A stretch of 64,000 nucleotides of DNA from Flavobacterium piscisymbiosum (GTDB taxonomy: Bacteria; Bacteroidota; Bacteroidia; Flavobacteriales; Flavobacteriaceae), in assembly GCF_020905295.1 (NCBI RefSeq), contig NZ_JAJJMM010000001.1, positions 2,790,001 through 2,854,000 on the forward strand, read 5' to 3'. Shown piece by piece: positions 52,572 to 60,662 of the stretch. The position numbers were made by a program, and so were the translations under genes. The notes beneath the pieces were generated by a model. The model did no database searches, was not told the DNA's origin, and worked only from the letters and a program-made list of their open reading frames with translations. Each line of letters opens with the position of its first letter. Position 1 is the first letter of the stretch.

Positions 52572-54107
52572 ATGTTAGTAAAAGTTTACGGAAGCGCTGT
52601 TTTTGGAGTAGAAGCCACAACCATTACAATAGAAGTGCATATGGATAAAGGGATTGGTTATCATTTAGTTGGATTACCTGATAGCGCCATAAAAGAAAGC
52701 AGTTTCCGAATTGCGGCTGCCTTAAAAAACAACGGTTTAAGTTTGCCCGGAAAAAGAATTACCATAAATATGGCACCCGCTGATCTTCGAAAAGAAGGTT
52801 CTGCCTACGATTTACCCCTTGCAATGGGAATTTTAGTAGGTTCAGATCAGATAAAAGCACCCGCAATCGACGACTATATTATTATGGGCGAACTTTCTCT
52901 CGACGGAAGTTTACAGCCCATTCGCGGCGCTTTACCCATTGCCATAAAAGCCAAGGAAGAAGGTTATAAAGGATTTTTTCTTCCCATCCAAAACGTAAAA
53001 GAAGCCGCAATTGTAGCAGGATTAGATGTTTACGGAGTTTCGAATTTGCAGGAAGTAATTGATTTCTTTGCAGGGAAAGACACGCTTCAACCAACAGTAA
53101 TCGATACAAGAGCCGAATTTTATAAAACCTTAGATTTTCCTGAACACGATTTCTCAGACGTTCGCGGACAGGAAAGTATAAAACGCTGTATGGAAATTGC
53201 GGCAGCCGGAGGTCATAATATTATTTTAATAGGTCCGCCCGGAGCAGGAAAAACAATGCTTGCCAAACGAGTTCCAAGTATTTTACCGCCAATGACATTG
53301 CGCGAAGCTCTTGAAACTACCAAAATTCATAGCGTTGCCGGAAAATTAAAAGAAGTTGGACTAATGAATCAGCGGCCGTTTCGTAGTCCGCATCATACCA
53401 TTTCGAATGTAGCACTTGTAGGCGGAGGAAGTTACCCACAGCCGGGCGAAATCTCGATGGCGCACAATGGCGTTTTGTTTCTGGACGAATTGCCGGAATT
53501 CAAACGCGATGTTCTGGAAGTGATGCGTCAGCCGCTCGAAGATCGCGAAGTAACCATTTCCCGCGCTAAATTCACCGTAACATATCCGTCATCTTTTATG
53601 TTAGTGGCGAGTATGAACCCAAGTCCGAGTGGTTTTTTCAACGATCCAAGTATGCCCAATACTTCGTCACCACACGAAATGCAGCGATATCTCAGCAAGA
53701 TTTCCGGACCTTTACTAGACAGAATCGACATTCATATCGAAGTTACGCCAGTGCCTTTCGAGAAATTATCTGATGATCGAAAAGCCGAAAGCAGCGTCGA
53801 AATTAGAAAAAGAGTTACAGCAGCGCGCGAAATTCAAACCAAGCGATTCGAAGCGCTGGAAAACATACATTATAATGCGCAAATGAGCAGTAAATTAATT
53901 CGCGAATATTGCGCACTCGACGACCAATCAAAACAATTACTCAAAACTGCTATGGAACGTCTCAATCTTTCTGCGCGAGCCTACGACAGAATTCTAAAAG
54001 TTGCCCGCACAATAGCCGATTTAGATAACGCACCAACCGTAGTTTCGCAACACATCTCCGAAGCTATTCAATATAGAAGCCTGGATAGAGAAGGTTGGCT
54101 TGGTTAG
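52572..54107 (+). CDS. comM: YifB/ComM family Mg-chelatase-like AAA+ ATPase
   Basis: AAA+ ATPase of 511 residues. The N-terminal Lon-like/ChlI domain (about 1-170) has MLVKVYGSAVFGVEATTITI and GLPDSAIKESSFRI. The ATPase core has GPPGAGKTMLAKRVPSILPP at about 222-241, HHTISNVALVGGG and GEISMAHNGVLFLDELPEF. The C-terminal magnesium-chelatase domain has ARAYDRILKVARTIADLD. ComM works as a helicase in branch migration during natural transformation and recombination. There is no neighbour of related function. Confidence 0.95.
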   Translation: MLVKVYGSAVFGVEATTITIEVHMDKGIGYHLVGLPDSAIKESSFRIAAALKNNGLSLPGKRITINMAPADLRKEGSAYDLPLAMGILVGSDQIKAPAIDDYIIMGELSLDGSLQPIRGALPIAIKAKEEGYKGFFLPIQNVKEAAIVAGLDVYGVSNLQEVIDFFAGKDTLQPTVIDTRAEFYKTLDFPEHDFSDVRGQESIKRCMEIAAAGGHNIILIGPPGAGKTMLAKRVPSILPPMTLREALETTKIHSVAGKLKEVGLMNQRPFRSPHHTISNVALVGGGSYPQPGEISMAHNGVLFLDELPEFKRDVLEVMRQPLEDREVTISRAKFTVTYPSSFMLVASMNPSPSGFFNDPSMPNTSSPHEMQRYLSKISGPLLDRIDIHIEVTPVPFEKLSDDRKAESSVEIRKRVTAAREIQTKRFEALENIHYNAQMSSKLIREYCALDDQSKQLLKTAMERLNLSARAYDRILKVARTIADLDNAPTVVSQHISEAIQYRSLDREGWLG

Positions 54108-54167
54108 TATTTTAGATTTCAGATTTTAGATTTTGAAACTTGGAATTGCACAAATTTTGGAATTTAC

Positions 54168-54185
54168 TCCCGATAGCTATCGGGA
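54168..54185. repeat. Palindrome TCCCGATAGCTATCGGGA, second copy
   Basis: Identical to the copy at 30622-30639. Confidence 0.75.
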
Positions 54186-54250
54186 TTGGAATTTGGAATT
54201 TAAAATTTGGAATTTAATCTTTAGTAGCAGAAAAATCAATTTTCATAAGA

Positions 54251-54330
54251 ACCTCCAGTCCCGCTGTACACTATATCTTTTTCTGTCTAAAGGAGCCAGA
54301 AAAAGGATACCGCTTCCATCGGGGCTAGGC
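54251..54330 (+). repeat. Structured intergenic repeat, copy D (divergent)
   Basis: CCTCCAGTCCCGCTGTACAC, a stem CTTTTTCTG...CAGAAAAAGG instead of CTTTTGTGCC...GGCACAAAAGG, then ATACCGCTTCCATCGGGGCT. The stem bases changed but pairing is kept. Confidence 0.65.
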
Positions 54331-54505
54331 GAGAGGTTTTGTCATTTATAAGAAAACCATAAATCAACATTAAAAGAGAAATACAATTAATAACTAAATA
54401 AAAAAACTGCGATAATCAGTTTAAATCTTTGCTAATCTGCGTGCTATTTCTTCCGCAGCTTTGCGAACTCTGCGTTTTGTCAGCATAATCTATTAAAAAC
54501 CTTGC

Positions 54506-54523
54506 TCCCAATAGCTATTGGGA
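54506..54523. repeat. Palindrome TCCCAATAGCTATTGGGA
   Basis: Same palindrome as at 30622 and 54168 with a paired G-C to A-T change on both arms, so symmetry is kept. Confidence 0.75.
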
Positions 54524-54537
54524 TTGCGTTTAAGACA

Positions 54538-54906
54538 TCACTCAAATTTTAAACTTGCATTTCTCGACATCAAATACGAAGTCAACTTTTTTATCTTCCC
54601 TTTTTCCATTTCAAAAACATCACAAAAAACAGCATCCAGCATATTTCCGTTTTTCATATTTCCTTGTACAGCACCTTCTGCAATGACAATATCATTTTCC
54701 TCTATCAATTTTATAATCTGAATAGAAGGACTTCCAACAAAATTATCATTCTCAATTTCTTTGTCAAATGCTTCTTTACCAACATGCTGATAAATACCAG
54801 GCATTTCCCAAATAACATCTTCAGTAAGGCAGTCAAGTATTCTTTCATGATCGCTTACTCTAAAAGCAGCCATGTATTCGTTTACAGTTTGTTTGTTTAA
54901 TGACAT
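54538..54906 (-). CDS. SnoaL/NTF2-like family protein
   Basis: Small alpha+beta barrel protein of 122 residues. It shows the NTF2-like pattern: VNEYMAAFRVSDHERILDCLTEDVIWEMPG (quoted in part), HVGKEAFDKEIEN, IVIAEGAVQGNMKNGNML and FCDVFEMEKGKIKKLTSYLM. Members of the family bind small ligands or act as isomerases; a role cannot be assigned here. It has no signal peptide. Confidence 0.88.
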   Translation of the reverse strand: MSLNKQTVNEYMAAFRVSDHERILDCLTEDVIWEMPGIYQHVGKEAFDKEIENDNFVGSPSIQIIKLIEENDIVIAEGAVQGNMKNGNMLDAVFCDVFEMEKGKIKKLTSYLMSRNASLKFE

Positions 54907-54932
54907 GTCTAAGACTAATAAGAGTTAATAAT

Positions 54933-55267
54933 CTATTCGCTAACCTTTTTATATTCAAAGGTTCCTATCTGGGGTTTTGTAATGATACGTTTATTGGCAT
55001 CAAAACAACAATAATGGTAAGTTCAGAATTGTCTTTCGATAGTTTCCATTTTGCTTTGTGAGATTCGTCACCAACCAAACTTTCAAAATCTCCATTCTCT
55101 TTAAAAACCTGATACACCTGATCTGTTTTATAATACTCCTGAATGTTCTTTTCTTTCCCTTTTTTGGTCCATTTTACCAATTGCCATTTTCCTATAAGTT
55201 CTTTTGAGGTTTGGGCATTTACAGAAAATCCTATTATACAAATAAGGATTAAGAATATTTTTTTCAT
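54933..55267 (-). pseudogene. Lipocalin-like secreted protein, frameshifted at the C-terminus
   Basis: The open frame from the ATG at 55267 has a signal peptide (KIFLILICIIGFSVNAQ), then SKELIGKWQLVKWTKKGKEK, AKWKLSKDNSELTIIVV, and ends LMPINVSLQNPR at 54965. One extra base in the A-run at 55002-55005 (T-run on the coding strand) restores VVFDANKRIITKPQIGTFEY and KKVSE to a stop at 54933. That gives the usual lipocalin-like end of about 111 residues. The truncated protein may be unstable. Confidence 0.65.
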
Positions 55268-55453
55268 CATTAAAATAATTAGAGGTGAAATATAAAATTA
55301 GTAATTAATCTGTTTTGTATCTGTAAGTTAAGTGAATTTTCTATTTGAAATTTATGTTTTCTAATTATTAAATCCAAGCCTAATATCCGGATGAATATGC
55401 CTTATTTATACTTTTTTTAACACGAACCTCATAATCTGATAAATATCATTTAA

Positions 55454-55479
55454 TTGTAGGAATTCCTCATGTAATTTTG
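55454..55479 (+). promoter_or_regulatory. Candidate promoter of the nrfH operon
   Basis: TTG at 55454-55456 and TAATTTTG at 55472-55479, 15 bases apart, 24 bases before the nrfH ATG. The -7 box is good and the spacing is short. Confidence 0.4.
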
Positions 55480-55503
55480 ATCGTAAAATTAAGGGAAATT
55501 ATT

Positions 55504-56124
55504 ATGATCAAGATTTTAAATTATTTATTGCCTCCACGTAAATGGGTACCCTTTGTTATAGTGGCAGTTGGAGTAGGAACAGGATTATTTGCTTATTTAT
55601 TATATGTGTCCAATGCAGTGTCTTATCTCTCAGATGATCCTAAAACATGTGTGAACTGCCATGTAATGACTCCTTTTTATGCCACCTGGCAACATAGCTC
55701 GCACGGACGTGTGACCACTTGTAATGATTGCCATGTACCTCATAACAATGTTTTTAATAAATATTTTTTTAAAGCTAAAGATGGTATCTACCACGCAACA
55801 GTATTTACATGGCGTGCAGAACCACAAGTTATTCATATTAAGGAAGCAGGAACAGATGTGGTTCAAAAAAACTGTCAGCGCTGTCACGGAGATCTTAATG
55901 CCAATGTAAAGACAACAGGAGTGACACTTGAAAGTAAAAGTCATGGCGAAGGAAAATTATGCTGGGATTGTCACCGCGAAGTTCCGCACGGAAAAGTAAA
56001 TAGCCTTTCCTCAGTACCTAATGCGAGAGTTCCTTTATTACAATCTCCAGTTCCTGAGTGGCTGCAAAAACAAACCGATAGTACCGCAACTGAAAAAAAG
56101 AAAGAAACAAAACAAACTAAATAA
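55504..56124 (+). CDS. nrfH: Cytochrome c nitrite reductase small subunit NrfH
   Basis: Membrane-anchored tetraheme quinol dehydrogenase that passes electrons to NrfA, 206 residues. One N-terminal span (VPFVIVAVGVGTGLFAYLLY, about 15-34) is followed by four CxxCH sites: CVNCH, CNDCH, CQRCH and CWDCH. The ATG at 55504 is preferred over a non-ATG start upstream. nrfA follows after 39 bases. Confidence 0.95.
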   Translation: MIKILNYLLPPRKWVPFVIVAVGVGTGLFAYLLYVSNAVSYLSDDPKTCVNCHVMTPFYATWQHSSHGRVTTCNDCHVPHNNVFNKYFFKAKDGIYHATVFTWRAEPQVIHIKEAGTDVVQKNCQRCHGDLNANVKTTGVTLESKSHGEGKLCWDCHREVPHGKVNSLSSVPNARVPLLQSPVPEWLQKQTDSTATEKKKETKQTK

Positions 56125-56163
56125 AAATACAAACTAAAAAATTAATTAAATACAGATATAATT

Positions 56164-57651
56164 ATGGCACCACTAAAAGAAACTATAAAACGCAAACCAT
56201 GGTTAGGATGGGTAATGTTTGGCGTTACAATGCTAGTTGTATTTATGCTGGGATTACTGGTAAATAGTGTAATGGAACGCCGCACAGAAGCTTTATTTGT
56301 AAATAGAGTATTGGCTCCTGTTGGTGAATTCGAATCTAAAAATGAAGTTTGGGGAGCCAATTATCCTCGTGAATATCAAACCTATATTGAAACGGCAGAT
56401 ACTACTTTTTCAAGTAAATACGGAGGTGGAAAAATGAAAGACATGTTGCATGAAGATCCGCGCATGGTGGTGCTCTGGGCAGGATATGCTTTCTCTAAAG
56501 ATTACAATCAGGGAAGAGGGCATTTTTATGCGCTGGAAGATATTTACAATACTTTAAGAACAGGAGCTCCAAAAGGACCTCAGGACGGACCACAACCTGC
56601 CAGCTGTTGGGTATGTAAATCACCGGATGTACCACGTATGATGGATAAATTAGGTATCGATGAGTTCTACAAACAAACTTGGGCTGCTCTTGGGCCAGAA
56701 ATTGTAAACCCTATTGGATGTGCAGATTGTCACGATTCTAAAACAATGAACCTGAAAATTACGCGTCCGGCGTTAATTGAAGCATTTAAAGAACAAGGAA
56801 AAGATATTACAAAAGCGACTCACAACGAAATGCGTTCATTAGTTTGTGCACAATGTCACGTTGAGTATTACTTTGATAAAAAATCTGTAGAAGGTGCTGT
56901 TAAAGTAAAATTCCCTTGGAAGAATGGTATGGGGGTAGAAGATATGGAAAAATACTATGATGGTATTGAGTTTTCAGACTTTACACATGCTTTAAGTAAG
57001 GCGCCAATTCTAAAAGCACAACATCCTGATTACGAAATTCATCAAATGGGTATTCACGGACAAAGAGGTGTTTCTTGTGCAGATTGTCATATGCCATATA
57101 AAAGCGAAGGCGGACAAAAATTTACAGATCATAAAATACAATCGCCTCTTAATAACGTCGCAAATTCTTGTCAGGTTTGTCACCGTGAAGAAGAAAAAAC
57201 ATTGGTAGCAAACGTAACCGAGCGCCAGGATAAAATTTATCAAATACGTATTGAGCTTGAAGATCAATTAGTAAAAGCACATATTGAAGCAAAATTAGCC
57301 TGGGATAAAGGAGCTACAGAAGCTCAGATGAAAAATATTCTGCAATTAATTCGTCAGTCTCAATGGCGTTGGGATTTTACTGCAGCATCACACGGAGGAT
57401 CATTCCACGCTCCGTTAGAAACTGCAAGAGTAATTACCAATGGTTTGAACAAAGCAGCAGAGGCAAGAATTGCTTTGGGTAAAGTATTAGCTTCTTTAGG
57501 ACAAACAGGACCAATACAATATCCTGATATTTCGACCAAAGCAAAAGCACAGCAATTTATTGGTCTGGATATGGCTAAAGAAAGAGCTAATAAAGCTGAA
57601 TTCAAAAAAACACTTTTGCCGCAATGGCTGGAGCAGGCAAAGAAAAAGTAA
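56164..57651 (+). CDS. nrfA: Ammonia-forming cytochrome c nitrite reductase NrfA
   Basis: Periplasmic pentaheme enzyme that reduces nitrite to ammonium with six electrons, 495 residues. An N-terminal hydrophobic segment (about 16-38) acts as signal or anchor. The catalytic heme uses the CxxCK motif CWVCK in ASCWVCKSPDVPRMM. The four other hemes use CADCH, CAQCH, CADCH and CQVCH. The Ca-site and active-site region IHQMGIHGQRGVSCADCHMP includes the distal-side His. It forms a complex with NrfH encoded just upstream. Confidence 0.97.
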   Translation: MAPLKETIKRKPWLGWVMFGVTMLVVFMLGLLVNSVMERRTEALFVNRVLAPVGEFESKNEVWGANYPREYQTYIETADTTFSSKYGGGKMKDMLHEDPRMVVLWAGYAFSKDYNQGRGHFYALEDIYNTLRTGAPKGPQDGPQPASCWVCKSPDVPRMMDKLGIDEFYKQTWAALGPEIVNPIGCADCHDSKTMNLKITRPALIEAFKEQGKDITKATHNEMRSLVCAQCHVEYYFDKKSVEGAVKVKFPWKNGMGVEDMEKYYDGIEFSDFTHALSKAPILKAQHPDYEIHQMGIHGQRGVSCADCHMPYKSEGGQKFTDHKIQSPLNNVANSCQVCHREEEKTLVANVTERQDKIYQIRIELEDQLVKAHIEAKLAWDKGATEAQMKNILQLIRQSQWRWDFTAASHGGSFHAPLETARVITNGLNKAAEARIALGKVLASLGQTGPIQYPDISTKAKAQQFIGLDMAKERANKAEFKKTLLPQWLEQAKKK

Positions 57652-57689
57652 TTGCTGTATTCAGCAAATAAATATAAAATATATTGAAG

Positions 57690-57731
57690 AGGGTTCATAC
57701 AAATTTTGATAAATTGTATGAAACCCTTTTT
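57690..57731 (+). terminator. Terminator or attenuator inside the nrf/ccs cluster
   Basis: Arms AGGGTT-CATACAA and TTGTATGAAACCCT with a loop of about 14 bases, then TTTT. It lies between nrfA and the ResB-like gene and may lower expression of the assembly genes relative to nrfHA. Confidence 0.7.
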
Positions 57732-57761
57732 CAAGTTAAATGTTTCAAATTCAAAATAAGA

Positions 57762-59009
57762 ATGAGAATAGTTAATTTAGAAGATCAGAAAATTGCTAAA
57801 AAGAAACTTTGGCAATTTCCGTGGGATTATAAAGAATCATTTATAATTGCTGCCGGATTACTGGTAACAGGATACTTATTACAGATTACTACAAGAACAA
57901 GTATAAAAGCGGTAAGTGCACCCATAAATTATATAATTGGTGCTTTGTTTATAATAATGTTGCTTTTACTGCATTTTACAAGTAGAACGCATCCTTGGGT
58001 AAAATGGCTAAGATCTGTACCTGCATCAGTGAGTGCTATTGTTTTAGTTTTAATACAGGCCGTTATTATGGGAACACTTCCTCAGCAAAATTTTGTTGAG
58101 GGCGTAAAGCCGGATTTGTTTGGTTTTTCTTTTGTACTAACGAGCTGGCCATTTATAATAGCACAACTATATTTTCTTACTACCCTTGGGCTTGCAACTC
58201 TTAATAGAATGACACCCTGGCAATGGAAAAACTGGGGATTTATACTAAATCATTTAGGTCTTTTTATCGCAATGACTGCCGGTATTTTGGGAAGCGGAGA
58301 TTTACAGCGATACACAATGAAATTGTATGAAAATCAGTTGGTTTGGGGTGCCGAAAATGAAGAAGGCGTCATGGTACCAATGCCAATTGCTTTTGAGCTT
58401 ACCAGTTTTGATATGGAAACCTTTACTCCAAAACTAGCATTAGCTGACATCACAAACAATAGTATTGAAACAAAAGGAGTCAACGCGTTGCGAATGATTA
58501 GCAAAGGCGACAGTTATGATTATAAAGGCTATAAAATTAAGATTGTTAATTATATCGAAGATAGCAAGTTTACAGGAAACGGCTATTTTCCCGTTAATGA
58601 AGAAGGCGCAACTCCGGCAGCTCTGGTCGAAGTAAAGTCTGCAACAATAGATACTACAGCGTGGATTAGTTGCGGAAGTTTTGCAACCGAATATTCTTAT
58701 TTACAGTTGAATGATAAAGAGGCCATTGTAATGTTGCAGCCTGAAGCAAAAAAATACAGTTCACATGTAAATGTATATGTAAAAGATGATAAAAACGATA
58801 AAACTGTAATCGAAGTCAATAAACCTTATAAAGTTGGAGGATGGAAAGTATACCAGTTAAGTTATGATGAGAAATTTGGGAAATGGTCCAAATTAAGTGT
58901 TGTAGAATTGGTACGTGATCCATGGTTACCCGTAGTCTATTCCGGTATTTTTATGATGATTATTGGAGCAGCTTACTTGATATTTAAAGGAAGAGGAACT
59001 GTGATTTAA
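57762..59009 (+). CDS. ResB/Ccs1-like cytochrome c biogenesis protein
   Basis: Membrane protein of 415 residues for heme export and attachment in system II cytochrome c maturation. Spans lie at about 25-45, 50-70, 85-105 and 120-140, with a conserved WKNWGFILNHLGLFIAMTAGILGSGDLQ region holding a His. A large periplasmic domain follows and a last span sits near 390-410. The ATG at 57762 was chosen; upstream in-frame codons overlap the hairpin. It works with CcsA, encoded 55 bases downstream, and is needed to mature NrfH and NrfA. Confidence 0.85.
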   Translation: MRIVNLEDQKIAKKKLWQFPWDYKESFIIAAGLLVTGYLLQITTRTSIKAVSAPINYIIGALFIIMLLLLHFTSRTHPWVKWLRSVPASVSAIVLVLIQAVIMGTLPQQNFVEGVKPDLFGFSFVLTSWPFIIAQLYFLTTLGLATLNRMTPWQWKNWGFILNHLGLFIAMTAGILGSGDLQRYTMKLYENQLVWGAENEEGVMVPMPIAFELTSFDMETFTPKLALADITNNSIETKGVNALRMISKGDSYDYKGYKIKIVNYIEDSKFTGNGYFPVNEEGATPAALVEVKSATIDTTAWISCGSFATEYSYLQLNDKEAIVMLQPEAKKYSSHVNVYVKDDKNDKTVIEVNKPYKVGGWKVYQLSYDEKFGKWSKLSVVELVRDPWLPVVYSGIFMMIIGAAYLIFKGRGTVI

Positions 59010-59064
59010 CTCAATTATGAGTATGAATTAATGTTTGAATTATATATAAATAAAGATTTTTTAA

Positions 59065-59868
59065 ATGAATTACTGGATCTATTTTTCTAATTATGCTTTT
59101 TTCGCCATTATTTGCTGGCTAATTTGCATGCTACTTCAGGTTGTAAAACTGAAGCGCAATAAAATGTTACCTATTCTGCTTTTTGCAGCATTGGGAGGTT
59201 TGTCTATGGTGGTGTTTACGTATAACCTATGGCAAAATTTAGGACGTCCGCCAATGCGTACTCTGGGTGAAACGAGACTTTGGTATGCTGTTTTTTTACC
59301 TGTTATTGGAATAATAACTTACATCAGGTGGCAATATAAATGGCTGCTCAATTATAGCTTAGTAATGGCAACCGTATTTTTAACCATCAATTATTTTAAT
59401 CCGGATACGTACAATAAAGCCTTAATGCCGGCCTTACAAAGTGTTTGGTTTGTACCTCATGTTTTAGTCTACATATTTTCGTATGCCTTACTCGCTGCTT
59501 CATCAATTGTGGCGTGTTACGGATTATTCGAATATTACAGAGGCAAGTATAAAAACAACATACTTCAGTTGGCCAATAATTTAGTCTATGTAGGTTTTGG
59601 TTTTCTTTCGTTAGGTTTATTGTTTGGGGCTTTATGGGCAAAAGAAGCCTGGGGACATTATTGGACCTGGGATCCAAAAGAAACCTGGGCGATGCTTACC
59701 TGGTTAGGATATTTAATTTATATACACATGCACTACCGTTATCCGGATAGTGTTAAACCAGTTTTGATAACTTTGGCGCTGGCGTTTGTTATATTGTTGC
59801 TTTGCTGGTTTGGGGTGAATTATATGCCATCTTCGGCACAAAGTGTTCACACTTACACAAATGGGTAA
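59065..59868 (+). CDS. Cytochrome c assembly protein CcsA/ResC-like
   Basis: Heme-handling membrane protein of 267 residues with about eight spans. The WWD signature is WGHYWTWDPKETWAMLTW at about 195-212. Conserved external His residues lie in VWFVPHVLVYIFSYA and in IYIHMHYRYPD. Together with the ResB-like protein it forms the system II synthase. It is the last gene of the nrf cluster and has a strong terminator. Confidence 0.92.
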   Translation: MNYWIYFSNYAFFAIICWLICMLLQVVKLKRNKMLPILLFAALGGLSMVVFTYNLWQNLGRPPMRTLGETRLWYAVFLPVIGIITYIRWQYKWLLNYSLVMATVFLTINYFNPDTYNKALMPALQSVWFVPHVLVYIFSYALLAASSIVACYGLFEYYRGKYKNNILQLANNLVYVGFGFLSLGLLFGALWAKEAWGHYWTWDPKETWAMLTWLGYLIYIHMHYRYPDSVKPVLITLALAFVILLLCWFGVNYMPSSAQSVHTYTNG

Positions 59869-59871
59869 ACT

Positions 59872-59917
59872 AAAAAAAGGAGCAGAAATTTATACCATAA
59901 GTTTCTGCTTCTTTTTT
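59872..59917. terminator. Bidirectional terminator after the nrf cluster
   Basis: Arms AGCAGAAA and TTTCTGCT with flanking A and T runs, between the convergent ccsA and acetyltransferase genes. Confidence 0.85.
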
Positions 59918-59932
59918 ATTAATTCTATCTTT

Positions 59933-60619
59933 CTATTGATTTTTAGCAATATTCCAAAAACTCATTTTTCTTCTGGTTACAAAACCTAGTTTTTCATATA
60001 GCCCAATTGCTCCAATATTGCTTTCTACAACGTGTAAATAAGGAGTTTTATTTTCATTAAAAATGTTATTCACACAATGGGCAATTAATTGTTTTGCGTA
60101 GCCTTTTCCGGTATGGTCAGGATGGGTAATAATAGCGCTAACTTCAGTAAAGTCATTCATTTTCATGCGTTCGCCTGTTATCGCAACCAATTGATTTTCT
60201 TTAAAAATTCCGTAATAATTGCCTAATGCAGCTGTTTTGTTTTTAAAATATCCGGGCTGAACTAAATTGACCAACTGAACCAATTCTTCATTATGTTCTT
60301 CAGTAAGTTTTACAATTTTATCCGTTATTGATAGTTCGATTTTGTTGTAAACAATCATTTGCAGGCAAATTAATTCTTTTACAATTTTTAATGAATTTGA
60401 TATTTCAGGTTTTTCTCCAACAATAAAGAAATTTTCTGTTGCTACTGAATATTGATTTGATGCTTCTAAAGTACTTTCAGAATTTATAAAACCTCCAAAA
60501 GGACAATAATCCGGATTGTAAAATTTAGTGTTTCCATAATCTAAAACAAATCCTCTATGAGTTTCTGAAAGTGAATTCCAAACCGGATTGTCTAGTTTAT
60601 TTTCTTGTATGCTTTTCAT
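59933..60619 (-). CDS. GNAT family N-acetyltransferase
   Basis: Protein of 228 residues with an N-terminal extension and a C-terminal GNAT domain. The acetyl-CoA motif is VSAIITHPDHTGKGYAKQLIAHCVNNIF at about 157-184, followed by LHVVESNIGAIGLYEKLGFVTRRKMSFW. The N-terminal part includes FYNPDYCPFGGFINSESTLE. This layout recalls FR47-type acetyltransferases. Substrate is unknown. Confidence 0.87.
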   Translation of the reverse strand: MKSIQENKLDNPVWNSLSETHRGFVLDYGNTKFYNPDYCPFGGFINSESTLEASNQYSVATENFFIVGEKPEISNSLKIVKELICLQMIVYNKIELSITDKIVKLTEEHNEELVQLVNLVQPGYFKNKTAALGNYYGIFKENQLVAITGERMKMNDFTEVSAIITHPDHTGKGYAKQLIAHCVNNIFNENKTPYLHVVESNIGAIGLYEKLGFVTRRKMSFWNIAKNQ

Positions 60620-60662
60620 TATTGTAAATTTTGTCTTCGATAAATCTTTAAAATACTTTAAA

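Larger units (their letters stand above)
54108..54537. other. Gene-free stretch rich in palindromic repeats
   Basis: Holds AT-rich GGAATTTGGAATTT-type repeats, two palindromes (54168-54185 and 54506-54523), structured repeat copy D (54251-54330), and text-like repeats near 54410-54480. No gene was seen. Confidence 0.6.
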
